From Pyrobaculum sp. (GTDB lineage Archaea > Thermoproteota > Thermoprotei > Thermoproteales > Thermoproteaceae), in assembly GCA_022759345.1 (NCBI GenBank), contig JAEMPK010000077.1:1-14076 (forward strand): a stretch of DNA of 14,076 nt, given 5' to 3'. Below the pieces are notes generated by a model, which saw nothing but the letters and a program-made list of their open reading frames with translations, ran no database searches and was not told the DNA's origin. This document shows, one piece after another, positions 1-7,106 of this stretch (position 1 is its first letter; each line of letters begins with the position of its first letter). The position numbers were made by a program, and so were the translations under genes.

Positions 1-2528
1 TTGCAGTAGGGGTCCTTCCCCTCTTCTAAGGCCTTCAGCTTGACCTCCGCCGCCGCCTCGTCTATCGACTTATCAAGCGCCATAGGCTTTATGATAATCT
101 TCGTGTCGGCGAGCTTCTTCTTGATCTCCTGCCTCAGCCCAGTGTAGATCACCTGCACAGACTTGCTCTTGTCGCGGTACACCGTTATGCCCTTTACGCC
201 TAGAGCCCAGGCGAAGGCAAAGGCCCAGTATACGTCCTCCTTGGGGGCGTTGGCGGGCATGTTTATCGTCTTGGATATGCCTTGGTCTACCCACTGCTGG
301 GCGCTTGCCTGCATGAGGACGTGCCACAGCCACCCAATCTCCATGGCGGTGGCGAGGAGATGCCTCACGTCGTCGGGGACTGGGGCGTCTTTCAACATGC
401 CCGTCTCCTCCACGACGCGGCGCACCTGCGGCGTCCACAGCCCCCTAGCCTTAAGGTACTCAATCCCGGGGCCGTAATACTCGATGAGCGTCCCCACCGT
501 CACGTTGCGGAGGAAGGCCAAGGCGAATATGGGCTCCACCCCGCTGGTGGTGCCGGCCAGTATGCTGGTTCTGCCGGTAGGCGCGATGGAGAGCACCACG
601 GAGTTCCTCACGCCGCCCCTCACCTTCTCCCTAAGTCTCTCGATGTACGGCCTCAGCCACTCCCTAGTCCGCATGGTGATGCCCCTAAGGCGGTCGCCAG
701 CCTCCTGTAGCTCCTTCGGGTAGACGTGTTTTATCCGCTCCCATCTGCCCCACACAAAATCTTGGTACTTCAACACAGGAATCTCGCCTTTTGCATATAT
801 CGACTTCTCGAAGAACTTGAAGGGCCCCCTCTCCCGCGCCAGGTTGGCGGACTCGTCGAGGGCGTGGACGTATATCCACGCCATTATGCGGTTTATCAGC
901 TCCACGGCCTCCCACGAGGCGTAGGGGATCTCCAACTTCAGAAGAAGCTCGGCGAAGCCCATAATGCCGAGGCCGTTCTTCCGCGTGGCTAAGTTCATCT
1001 CGTCTATGACCTTTATGCCGGTTCTGCTCCTCTCAATGGCGTCGTCGAGGAAGCGGGTGCCTATGCGCGCCGCCTCCGCAAGCCCATCCCAGTCCACACA
1101 CGACAGCTTCTCCTCAAATGTCCTACCCACACAGTTTGGCTTTACGAACTTTACCAAATTGATATGGGTGAGGTTACAAACTTCGAATGGATTTTGAACT
1201 GTCTCGGCGCAAGGGTTGACAGATCTCCATATATATCTAAACTTATATCCAGCGACCTCAATTTCTTCTCCTAACAACGGGTTTGAGGCGTTGAGATTCG
1301 CCTTGTATATCAGGCCTGGGTCGCCGGAGTCCCAGGCTCCCTCTGCGATTTCGCGGAAGAGGTCGCGGGCGTCTACCTCGCCCCACACTGCCTCTTTAGG
1401 CGTCTCTTTGGGCATGTCGACATACTCCACAGCCTTTTTGCCAGTCTTGTCGTAGAATATCCTCGGGTTTATGAGTGGGTACTTGGAGACGTCGTCTACG
1501 CCTAGGGCCTTCTCCATGAAGGTGTCGTCGACGAAGACTGATATGTTGAAGTTCTGCAGATGTGCGTCCTTCAACTCGCCGGTTTTTGCCTTGATGAATT
1601 TGCGGACGTCTGGGTGCCAGACGTGGAGCGTGCCCATCTGGGCGCCCCGCCTCTTGCCGCCCTGCTTTATGACTTCCACGTTCGTGTCGAAAAGCTTCAT
1701 GAAAGATATAGGCCCGCTGGCCACGCCGACGCTTCCCCTCACCACGTCGCCCTCCGGCCTCAGGAGGGAGAAGTCGTAGCCGACGCCGCCGCCCAGCTGT
1801 TGTATTATGCCGGAGTAGGCCAGGGCGTCATAGATGCAGTAGCGGCCTGGATGAGTGATTGAGGAGAGGCAGTCCTCCACCTCCAGGGTGAAGCAGGAGG
1901 CGAACATCTCCTTCCTGGTCCAGGCGTTGAACCAGAATGGCGATGCCGGTACGATCCTCTGCGCCGTTATGGCGTCGTAGTAGCGCCTGGCTGCCGCAGG
2001 CTCCCGCGCCACGGCGGTGGCCACCCGCCAAGCCGCCATGCTGGGGGTCTCGGCAAGCCGGAAGCCCGAGTCGCGCAGGGCGTAGTTGCCGTTGGTGAAG
2101 AGACGCAGGGCGTTGTATGACAGCGCCCTGTCGAAGTCGGGCCTTGGCTCGAAGAGGCTCAACAGCTCGAGGGACTCCTCCTTGAGTAGGCCGGACTCCG
2201 CCAGCTGTCTGAACCGCAACACCGCGCGCTCCTTGTAGCCAGCCTTCGTCTTCAAGAAGTCTTTGCCGAAGACCTCCTTATACACGCGCCCGAGGAGGTG
2301 CGACTTAGCCACCTCGGCCAGCTCCGGCTTGTCTATGGCCTTCTTGAGGAGCTCCAGATGGATCATATCTGCGAGCTCCCAAGACCCGACGTCTCTATTC
2401 ACAGCGAAGTCGACTTCGCCATCTACCTCAACCCCCACGTCTTGGGCAGCACGCAGAATGGAAAGTTTTAGCTTCTGTGGCGAGAAAGATTCCGACGAGC
2501 CGTTGAGTTTGGCAACTCTGTACATCAT
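1..2528 (-). CDS. nrdJ: Ribonucleotide reductase, adenosylcobalamin-dependent (class II), 3' end beyond window
   Basis: Makes deoxyribonucleotides from ribonucleotides by cobalamin-initiated radical chemistry in the cytoplasm. I translated the minus strand: 842 complete codons are open from ATG at 2528 to the window edge, so the C-terminus, which in this family usually carries the CxxC that re-reduces the site, is missing. Residues 1-90 resemble an ATP-cone regulatory domain (VAKLNG near 5-10). Catalytic residues are present: Cys212 (FASCFTLE) and Cys451 (FEVCNL) as the redox pair, and N438-P-C440-A-E442 with the radical cysteine and its partners. The APTG segment and SGVEPIFAL, near residue 700 by rough estimate, are also family features. 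A second start (ATG 2525) adjoins the first. A TATA-like CATATATG lies at 2546-2553. The thioredoxin-fold gene upstream on the same strand is 67 bases away. Family assignment is firm. Confidence 0.95.
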   Translation of the reverse strand, partial: MMYRVAKLNGSSESFSPQKLKLSILRAAQDVGVEVDGEVDFAVNRDVGSWELADMIHLELLKKAIDKPELAEVAKSHLLGRVYKEVFGKDFLKTKAGYKERAVLRFRQLAESGLLKEESLELLSLFEPRPDFDRALSYNALRLFTNGNYALRDSGFRLAETPSMAAWRVATAVAREPAAARRYYDAITAQRIVPASPFWFNAWTRKEMFASCFTLEVEDCLSSITHPGRYCIYDALAYSGIIQQLGGGVGYDFSLLRPEGDVVRGSVGVASGPISFMKLFDTNVEVIKQGGKRRGAQMGTLHVWHPDVRKFIKAKTGELKDAHLQNFNISVFVDDTFMEKALGVDDVSKYPLINPRIFYDKTGKKAVEYVDMPKETPKEAVWGEVDARDLFREIAEGAWDSGDPGLIYKANLNASNPLLGEEIEVAGYKFRYIWRSVNPCAETVQNPFEVCNLTHINLVKFVKPNCVGRTFEEKLSCVDWDGLAEAARIGTRFLDDAIERSRTGIKVIDEMNLATRKNGLGIMGFAELLLKLEIPYASWEAVELINRIMAWIYVHALDESANLARERGPFKFFEKSIYAKGEIPVLKYQDFVWGRWERIKHVYPKELQEAGDRLRGITMRTREWLRPYIERLREKVRGGVRNSVVLSIAPTGRTSILAGTTSGVEPIFALAFLRNVTVGTLIEYYGPGIEYLKARGLWTPQVRRVVEETGMLKDAPVPDDVRHLLATAMEIGWLWHVLMQASAQQWVDQGISKTINMPANAPKEDVYWAFAFAWALGVKGITVYRDKSKSVQVIYTGLRQEIKKKLADTKIIIKPMALDKSIDEAAAEVKLKALEEGKDPYC

Positions 2529-2545
2529 CAACTTCTCCGTCTTCT

Positions 2546-2553
2546 CATATATG
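2546..2553 (-). promoter_or_regulatory. TATA-like element for nrdJ
   Basis: CATATATG (palindromic) centred about 22 bases upstream of the nrdJ ATG, the spacing expected for leaderless transcription. A GGAG also lies a few bases before the start, so a leadered transcript from the upstream gene is possible. Confidence 0.4.
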
Positions 2554-2595
2554 TGCTATAGCCAAATTATGGTCAGGTGGGTTTTTCGTAAGTTT

Positions 2596-3333
2596 TCAAT
2601 ATGCCTGTATTAGCGAGAGGAAATCGGCGTCGCCGAGGATCATGCTTTGCTCTTCTGTTACTTTGTCCAGGTATCTTCTGCCGGCTTCTTTCAACGTGGT
2701 GTAGACCGCATCTACTACCAAGTTGGGGACTGTGGGCCTTGGATAGGGCAGGCCGAGTCTGCCAAGGGTTGCCTTGGCTAAGATCCACATTTTGATGTGG
2801 CTTTTTTCCACCTCGTCTATGTCGACGCCTAGCCAATACATCTCTCTCACTAGGCTAAAAGTAAGCAACTTCACTAGGTGTTCCCAGTGTTCACTTAATA
2901 GCTCTGTTTCACTTGCTCTTATCTTCTCTAAAATCTGTGGCGTCTTGTGTTCTTGTTGATAATATTTAGCCCTTGAGAGTACTGAGACCAGCTCCGGGAT
3001 TAGGAGCGGCTTCAACGATTTGTATAACATTACTGTGACTAGCAACGCTTGGCTCGCCATTACGCCTCTGACGAAATTTTCCACTGCATCTTCTACGGTG
3101 AGTTCCTTTTCTGTTTTTCCGCTTATTAACATAAGCACGTCCTCTGGCTCGACTGGGTCTAGCAAAACGAGTTCTCCATCTTTAAAAACGGCGGGGACGC
3201 TTAGTACGTAGTGTTTGAGGTAAGGGAAGTAAGGCACCCCGACCATTTCGAATTGGACTCCAGGCGTGTTTTTCAAGGCTTTATACAGCGTGTAAGATGA
3301 TTTACACGTGTGGTGTAGCAAGATCTTTATCAT
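2596..3333 (-). CDS. Thioredoxin-fold protein with monothiol CKSS site and helical C-terminal domain
   Basis: A 245-residue protein. Residues 1-80 look like a thioredoxin/glutaredoxin fold: beta strand MIKILLHHT, then Cys10-Lys-Ser-Ser13 where a CxxC would sit, and a cis-proline candidate at Val46-Pro47. Only the first cysteine of the pair remains and there is no other cysteine, so it cannot form an intramolecular disulfide. Residues 80-245 are predicted mainly helical with no motif I recognise. No signal peptide is visible. The gene is AT-richer than its neighbours. It lies 67 bases upstream of nrdJ in the same direction and is divergent from another thioredoxin-like gene. A role in thiol-redox or redox-cofactor binding is inference; the exact function is unknown. 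Confidence 0.85.
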   Translation of the reverse strand: MIKILLHHTCKSSYTLYKALKNTPGVQFEMVGVPYFPYLKHYVLSVPAVFKDGELVLLDPVEPEDVLMLISGKTEKELTVEDAVENFVRGVMASQALLVTVMLYKSLKPLLIPELVSVLSRAKYYQQEHKTPQILEKIRASETELLSEHWEHLVKLLTFSLVREMYWLGVDIDEVEKSHIKMWILAKATLGRLGLPYPRPTVPNLVVDAVYTTLKEAGRRYLDKVTEEQSMILGDADFLSLIQAY

Positions 3334-3354
3334 TGCCGACTGTGATGCGCAATG

Positions 3355-3362
3355 CTTTTATT
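3355..3362 (-). promoter_or_regulatory. TATA-like element for the CKSS protein gene
   Basis: AATAAAAG on the minus strand, centred about 25 bases before the ATG at 3333, fits an archaeal TATA box with leaderless start. Confidence 0.5.
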
Positions 3363-3426
3363 GATTTTCGGCAATCGTTCCCCTCGTCACCTCTCAGCTA
3401 AGACCAATATCGCCATCGTTTGAAGG

Positions 3427-3434
3427 TTTTTAAC
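3427..3434 (+). promoter_or_regulatory. TATA-like element for the CPFC thioredoxin-like gene
   Basis: TTTTTAAC centred about 23 bases before the GTG at 3454. A second copy of the same motif (GTTTTTAAC) sits at 3442-3450, immediately before the start, and is too close to serve this start. Confidence 0.45.
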
Positions 3435-3453
3435 GGTTTTTGTTTTTAACGTT

Positions 3454-3954
3454 GTGATCTTCAAGAAGTCCAAACCTAGACTTACCCCTATCACCAAGAC
3501 GGGGGCTGTCAAGAGGTTGCTAGAACTTGCCCCTGTGAAGTTGGGCAACGGCAACAGACTTGTCTTGGTGTTTTTCGACTTTAAATGTCCCTTCTGCGCT
3601 AGGTTCTTCAGAGATACCGAGGAGCTGCTGGTCGAAATGGCCGAGAAGGGGTTAATAACATACGCCATGTGCGACTACGTTGTGCACAGAGACGCCGAGG
3701 TTCTCCACAGAGCGCTTAGGTGCGTGCCTGAGGGAGAGAGGTTAAGTTATGTAAGAAACGTGTTCAACGGCGGAAAGGTTGAGGTGAGGGAGTGCCCCGA
3801 GGGCAACCTAGGTGAGTGTATGAAGCTGGCGGAGGAGGTCGGCGTGTACGGAACGCCGACTATCTTGTTCTACGACTTCGCCAAAGATAGGGGGTATATC
3901 CACTTCGGCTATATGACTCCCAGCGAGGTTTTAGAGAGTCTCTCGTCTTTATGA
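3454..3954 (+). CDS. Thioredoxin-like / DsbA-type protein with CPFC active site
   Basis: A 166-residue thioredoxin-superfamily protein. The active site is Cys45-Pro-Phe-Cys48 directly after a hydrophobic strand (LVLVFFDFK), and the cis-Pro loop is Gly133-Thr134-Pro135. The region between them (about 50-125) is a helical insertion, as in DsbA/DsbG-type proteins. Four further cysteines (73, 90, 114, 122) are present. No signal peptide or membrane segment is visible, so it probably acts in the cytoplasm, where disulfide-bonded proteins are common in Pyrobaculum. The GTG start at 3454 is supported by TATA spacing. The stop codon overlaps the start of the next gene (ATGA), which implies co-translation. 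Whether it is an oxidase, isomerase or a reductant (for example of the nearby ribonucleotide reductase) cannot be told from sequence. Confidence 0.88.
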   Translation: MIFKKSKPRLTPITKTGAVKRLLELAPVKLGNGNRLVLVFFDFKCPFCARFFRDTEELLVEMAEKGLITYAMCDYVVHRDAEVLHRALRCVPEGERLSYVRNVFNGGKVEVRECPEGNLGECMKLAEEVGVYGTPTILFYDFAKDRGYIHFGYMTPSEVLESLSSL

Positions 3955-4433
3955 TCCTCGGCGAAGTGCCGGGAAGATATATACTCTACGACTTCCGCAC
4001 TTATCTGCTTTTCGACGTCTCCAACCCACTTGGAGAAGTCACGGTGGTGCCTCCTCCGCCTGGATCCTCCTATCAGTTCGCTGTGTTGGGCGCCCTTGTC
4101 GCTAAGATGGGGTATAGAGTTAGGTTACTGAATATACCAACGTGTAGAAAGACTACGATTTCACGCGTCCTGTCCAACGCACGGGGGGAGCTTCTATACA
4201 TCGGCTACGCCCACCGCCTGGCCTACGCAGGGCCAGGGGCCGTGGTGAATCCAGAGGATTTGAATCTGGAGAATGTAAAGCGTGTGGCCAGAGGTAACGT
4301 GACGTATCGCGTGATGTGGCAGAGATGTCTAGGGGGCGAGACGTATCAGAGAGAAGTAGTAAGTCTGGGGCGTCTGCCGGAGGCCTTAGGCATGGTTGAG
4401 GTCTGGCTGGCAGAGAGGCTCGGCAGAAGGTAG
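3951..4433 (+). CDS. Conserved-looking protein of unknown function, coupled to the CPFC protein
   Basis: A 160-residue protein that I do not recognise. It is a soluble mixed alpha/beta sequence with a four-proline run at residues 34-37, a basic Cys65-Arg-Lys segment, a second cysteine at 126, and a helical C-terminus. There is no signal peptide or membrane segment. The ATG at 3951 overlaps the upstream stop (ATGA), the strongest evidence that it is a real, translationally coupled gene and a functional partner of the CPFC protein. Its last 48 bases are antisense to the 3' end of the metallophosphoesterase gene. Confidence 0.75.
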   Translation: MILGEVPGRYILYDFRTYLLFDVSNPLGEVTVVPPPPGSSYQFAVLGALVAKMGYRVRLLNIPTCRKTTISRVLSNARGELLYIGYAHRLAYAGPGAVVNPEDLNLENVKRVARGNVTYRVMWQRCLGGETYQREVVSLGRLPEALGMVEVWLAERLGRR

Positions 4434-4994
4434 ACTGTACACGTTGCCCCTTATCCTCCTTACGCTGTATATCTTCCAGGCGCCTGGGTTGAGTATTTTC
4501 AGCGCCACGTCTACATGGGGCACGTGGCTGTGGCCGTATATAAGCCAGACGTCGTCTCCGAGCGCCAGCCTCCTTCTTAGCCATCTGCCTATCTGCCCCC
4601 TCCTCGCGAGGTCGACGAAGTAGGCGGCCACGCCGCTTCTAATAAGCCTGTCGCCGTGGGTCACCACAGCCTTTAAGGCGCCATCTATTAATATCTCCCC
4701 GTTGTACGCCACGACCTCCGTCCCGTTTATCCTCTCCGTGAGGGGACCGGGGAGCTGGGGGTCGTGTGAAGAGCTACTGAAGGCTATGTAGAGTCTCTGT
4801 GGCTGGATCTGTAGGATCTCCATGGCCTTCTTTATTAGGCGCACCGCCTCGTCGCGGCTTACCCTCCTGTACTGATCGTCGAAGAGGTCTCCCGTCACCA
4901 CCACCTCGTCTGGGCTAAGCCGCTTTAGACAACTTCTCAGCTCCTGCAGCCTGGAGTGGCGCGAGCCTATGTGGACGTCGCCGAAGACAAACAC
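4386..4994 (-). CDS. Calcineurin-like metallophosphoesterase with altered GNHD motif
   Basis: A 202-residue phosphoesterase of the calcineurin-like fold, expected to use a two-metal centre to hydrolyse phosphomono- or diesters; the substrate is unknown. Motifs in order: GDVH (Asp6, His8), GDLFDD (Asp36), Ser-Ser-Ser76-His77-Asp78, VTHGD (His113), GHSH (His155, His157) and LNPGAW (168-173). The usual GNHD is replaced: Asn, which bridges the second metal, is Ser76, while the catalytic His-Asp is kept. GTG at 4994 is the only good start, since an in-frame TAA lies just upstream, and a TATA-like element is correctly spaced. The C-terminal tail overlaps the convergent unknown gene by 48 bases. Confidence 0.88.
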   Translation of the reverse strand: MFVFGDVHIGSRHSRLQELRSCLKRLSPDEVVVTGDLFDDQYRRVSRDEAVRLIKKAMEILQIQPQRLYIAFSSSSHDPQLPGPLTERINGTEVVAYNGEILIDGALKAVVTHGDRLIRSGVAAYFVDLARRGQIGRWLRRRLALGDDVWLIYGHSHVPHVDVALKILNPGAWKIYSVRRIRGNVYSLPSAEPLCQPDLNHA

Positions 4995-5013
4995 GGCATA
5001 TGGCCCGCTGAGG

Positions 5014-5021
5014 TTTTAAAA
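5014..5021 (-). promoter_or_regulatory. TATA-like element for the metallophosphoesterase gene
   Basis: TTTTAAAA centred about 23 bases upstream of the GTG start at 4994, consistent with a leaderless transcript. Confidence 0.5.
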
Positions 5022-5039
5022 ACGTAATCTATTTAGGAA

Positions 5040-5049
5040 TATATAAATA
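5040..5049 (+). promoter_or_regulatory. TATA box for the COG2403-like gene
   Basis: TATATAAATA centred about 25 bases before the ATG at 5070. It is one of the best archaeal TATA matches in the window and supports that start and leaderless transcription. It lies back to back with the metallophosphoesterase promoter, 20 bases away. Confidence 0.65.
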
Positions 5050-5069
5050 GAGGGCGGATCTAGTAAACC

Positions 5070-6368
5070 ATGCGCAGAGTCGCAATAATCGGAGCCGCGG
5101 GGAGGGATTTCCACGTGTTTAACACGGTATACAGGTGGTCTAAGGAGTATAGAGTAGTGGCTTTTCTCATGACGCAAATACCTATACCAAACCGACGATA
5201 CCCCCCTTCTTTGTCAGGCGTGCCCGAGGGCATACCTGTGTATACTTGGAAGAGCTACGAAGAACTCACCCGTATCTTGAAGGAATTACGAATCGACGAG
5301 GCCGTGCTCGCCTACAGCGACTTGCTGTACGAGGAAGTTGGCCACATAATATCTGCGGTGCTCGCCAGCGGGGCCTCTTTCAAGATCCATGGACCCAACG
5401 ATACGTACCTCGACTCCATAAAACCGGTTATTGCAGTCACAGCGACGCGGACTGGCGCAGGCAAATCCTCGGTATCTAGAGAAGTTGTGCGTGAACTCGC
5501 GTCTAGGGGGCTTAAGGTAGTCGCGGTTAGACACCCCATGCCGTATCGCGAACTTGAGGAAAGCGTAGTCGAAGTCTTCAGAAAGCCGGAGGACTTAGAC
5601 AAACTCACCTTCGAGGAGCGGGAGGAGTACGAACAGTACGTGGAGATGGGCATCCCCGTGTTAGCCGGCGTGGATTACGGCCAAGTGCTGAAGGAGGCGG
5701 AACGGCTCGGCGACGTGTTGCTGTGGGACGGCGGCAACAACGACTTCCCCTTCTTCAGACCTAACTTCATGGTGGTGGTCACCGACGCGGTGAGGGCCGG
5801 CCACGAGGTGGGGTCCTTCCCAGGGGAGGTGAATCTGCGCCTTGCAGACGCGGTTATTATCACCAAGGTTAGCGAGGCCAAGAGAGAAAACGTCGAAAAG
5901 ATTGTGGCCAACATAAAGAGAGTTAACCCGAGGGCCACGGTCACAAAGGCCGACCTAGAGGTGTATGTGGACAGAGACATAGCGGGTAGACGCGTCCTCG
6001 TAATCGAGGACGCGCCCACTGTGACTCACGGCGGCTTGCCCTATGCCGCCGGCTACGTCGCCGCCGTTAAGTACGGCGCTGAGGTGGTGGACCCCAGGCC
6101 GTACGCCGTCGGCGTGATTAAGAAGGTCTACGAGGAATACGGAACAGGCCCTGTCCTCCCTAGTCTGGGCTATACGCCTGAGCAGAAGAAAGATCTTGAA
6201 GAGACCATTAGGCGGGTGGAGGCGGATGTTGTGTTGATAGCGACTCCTGCAAAAATTGAAAAAGTTGTGAAGATAGATAAACCCACTGCAAGAGTGAGCT
6301 GGAGGCTGAAAGTGCTGGAGGGACCTTCCGTTAAAGAGCTTGTAGACGCCTTCTTAAAGCGTCTCTAG
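5070..6368 (+). CDS. P-loop protein of the COG2403 / cyclic 2,3-diphosphoglycerate synthetase-like family
   Basis: A 432-residue cytoplasmic nucleotide-binding protein. Residues 1-115 form a Rossmann-like domain starting VAIIGAAGRDFHVFN. The P-loop TRTGAGKSS is at 126-134. WDGGNND at 219-225 probably corresponds to the Mg/Walker B region, and TKVSEA (265-270) sits where a base-recognition loop is found in G3E-like proteins. The overall pattern matches COG2403, labelled predicted GTPase and including the Methanothermus fervidus cyclic 2,3-diphosphoglycerate synthetase type. Cyclic diphosphoglycerate is a thermoprotective solute in some methanogens; whether this crenarchaeal member makes it is not shown. 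Its stop TAG shares a CTAG with the stop of the convergent gene (overlap 6365-6368). Confidence 0.85.
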   Translation: MRRVAIIGAAGRDFHVFNTVYRWSKEYRVVAFLMTQIPIPNRRYPPSLSGVPEGIPVYTWKSYEELTRILKELRIDEAVLAYSDLLYEEVGHIISAVLASGASFKIHGPNDTYLDSIKPVIAVTATRTGAGKSSVSREVVRELASRGLKVVAVRHPMPYRELEESVVEVFRKPEDLDKLTFEEREEYEQYVEMGIPVLAGVDYGQVLKEAERLGDVLLWDGGNNDFPFFRPNFMVVVTDAVRAGHEVGSFPGEVNLRLADAVIITKVSEAKRENVEKIVANIKRVNPRATVTKADLEVYVDRDIAGRRVLVIEDAPTVTHGGLPYAAGYVAAVKYGAEVVDPRPYAVGVIKKVYEEYGTGPVLPSLGYTPEQKKDLEETIRRVEADVVLIATPAKIEKVVKIDKPTARVSWRLKVLEGPSVKELVDAFLKRL

Positions 6369-7033
6369 ACAAGCTTGACCTCATCCACAGCTCTACCCCC
6401 AAGCATCGAAAGAAGCCTCCTGAGGTAATATGCAGTCTCCACAAGCCGCCTCCCCTCAACGCCGGGAACCCCTGCCACAACCACCAAGACGTCTTTCGTG
6501 GAGGGATCTATCTTTGTCTCGACGCTGTCTCTGTAGGGGTAGACGTGGAGAATTTGGCCGTCAGACGCCAACACGATTTGGTTATTCAGTTCGTAGGGCG
6601 AGCCGCCGATTGGGTGGAACACCTCCCCCCTCCTCGACGGCCTGAGGCGGAGCTGACCGCCGCGTATCTTAGCCAAGTCGTAGAGCCCTATCGGGACGAC
6701 GAACTTTATCGAGGCGGCGTTTCCCGCGTCTACTACAGGGTTTATCCTGGGCAACGGCTCCCCCCGCAACACTCTTCTTAAGAGTGCCTCTTGGGCGGGT
6801 CTTTGCTTTGTTGGATCTATGCCAAGGACCCTCCAGTAGAAATCGCGGTACGCCCTTATAATTGGATGATCTTTTAACGCGTCAAGCGAGAGCGTCTGCC
6901 GCACCTCTGCAACTGCCCTATTTATTTCGTCCTCCAGCTCTGCTGGGTACTTCGTGTTGTCTATGCCCGTTATTACGTCATACGCCACGGAGACGCCTAG
7001 TCCCTTCACCTCGTTCACGATGGAGAGAGACAT
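6365..7033 (-). CDS. Solo B3/4-domain protein (PheRS beta B3/B4-like)
   Basis: A 222-residue protein resembling COG3382, free-standing copies of the B3/4 domain of the phenylalanyl-tRNA synthetase beta subunit. In the synthetase that domain carries the editing site that removes tyrosine from mis-charged tRNA-Phe. Matching segments are an N-terminal helical part (1-75), QRPAQEALLRRVLRG (77-91), the core around NPVVDAGNAASIKF (98-111) with LYDL (117-120), and PYRDSVETKI (166-175). A trans-editing or RNA-binding role is inferred from the family and not proven. Start ATG 7033 has a TATA-like element at the proper distance. It shares a 4-base CTAG stop overlap with the convergent COG2403-like gene. 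Confidence 0.85.
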   Translation of the reverse strand: MSLSIVNEVKGLGVSVAYDVITGIDNTKYPAELEDEINRAVAEVRQTLSLDALKDHPIIRAYRDFYWRVLGIDPTKQRPAQEALLRRVLRGEPLPRINPVVDAGNAASIKFVVPIGLYDLAKIRGGQLRLRPSRRGEVFHPIGGSPYELNNQIVLASDGQILHVYPYRDSVETKIDPSTKDVLVVVAGVPGVEGRRLVETAYYLRRLLSMLGGRAVDEVKLV

Positions 7034-7052
7034 AGATTAAAATATGTGAAAG

Positions 7053-7060
7053 GTTTTAAG
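7053..7060 (-). promoter_or_regulatory. TATA-like element for the B3/4 protein gene
   Basis: CTTAAAAC on the minus strand, centred about 23 bases before the ATG at 7033. Confidence 0.45.
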
Positions 7061-7078
7061 CTGTCTGCCACGCTGTAG

Positions 7079-7086
7079 TTTATATA
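7079..7086 (+). promoter_or_regulatory. TATA box for ahcY
   Basis: TTTATATA centred about 24 bases before the ahcY ATG at 7107, so the transcript is probably leaderless. Confidence 0.6.
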
Positions 7087-7106
7087 GTTGGCAGTTTTCA
7101 GAGCTG

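Noticed and set aside
73..2031. Several long open frames on both strands across the first 2.5 kb.
   Set aside because: They are shadows of the nrdJ frame, which is open to the window edge and has all catalytic motifs.
3370..3425. Possible C/D sRNA on the minus strand in the gap between the two thioredoxin-like genes (exact CTGA followed by GTGACGA).
   Set aside because: The would-be C box departs from consensus at several positions, the terminal D would be CCGA, and the element would run into the promoter of the downstream gene.
4153..4584. 143-codon minus-strand open frame across the overlap of the unknown and metallophosphoesterase genes.
   Set aside because: It is Arg/Pro-rich with no fold-like pattern, and lies in alternative frames of two better supported genes.
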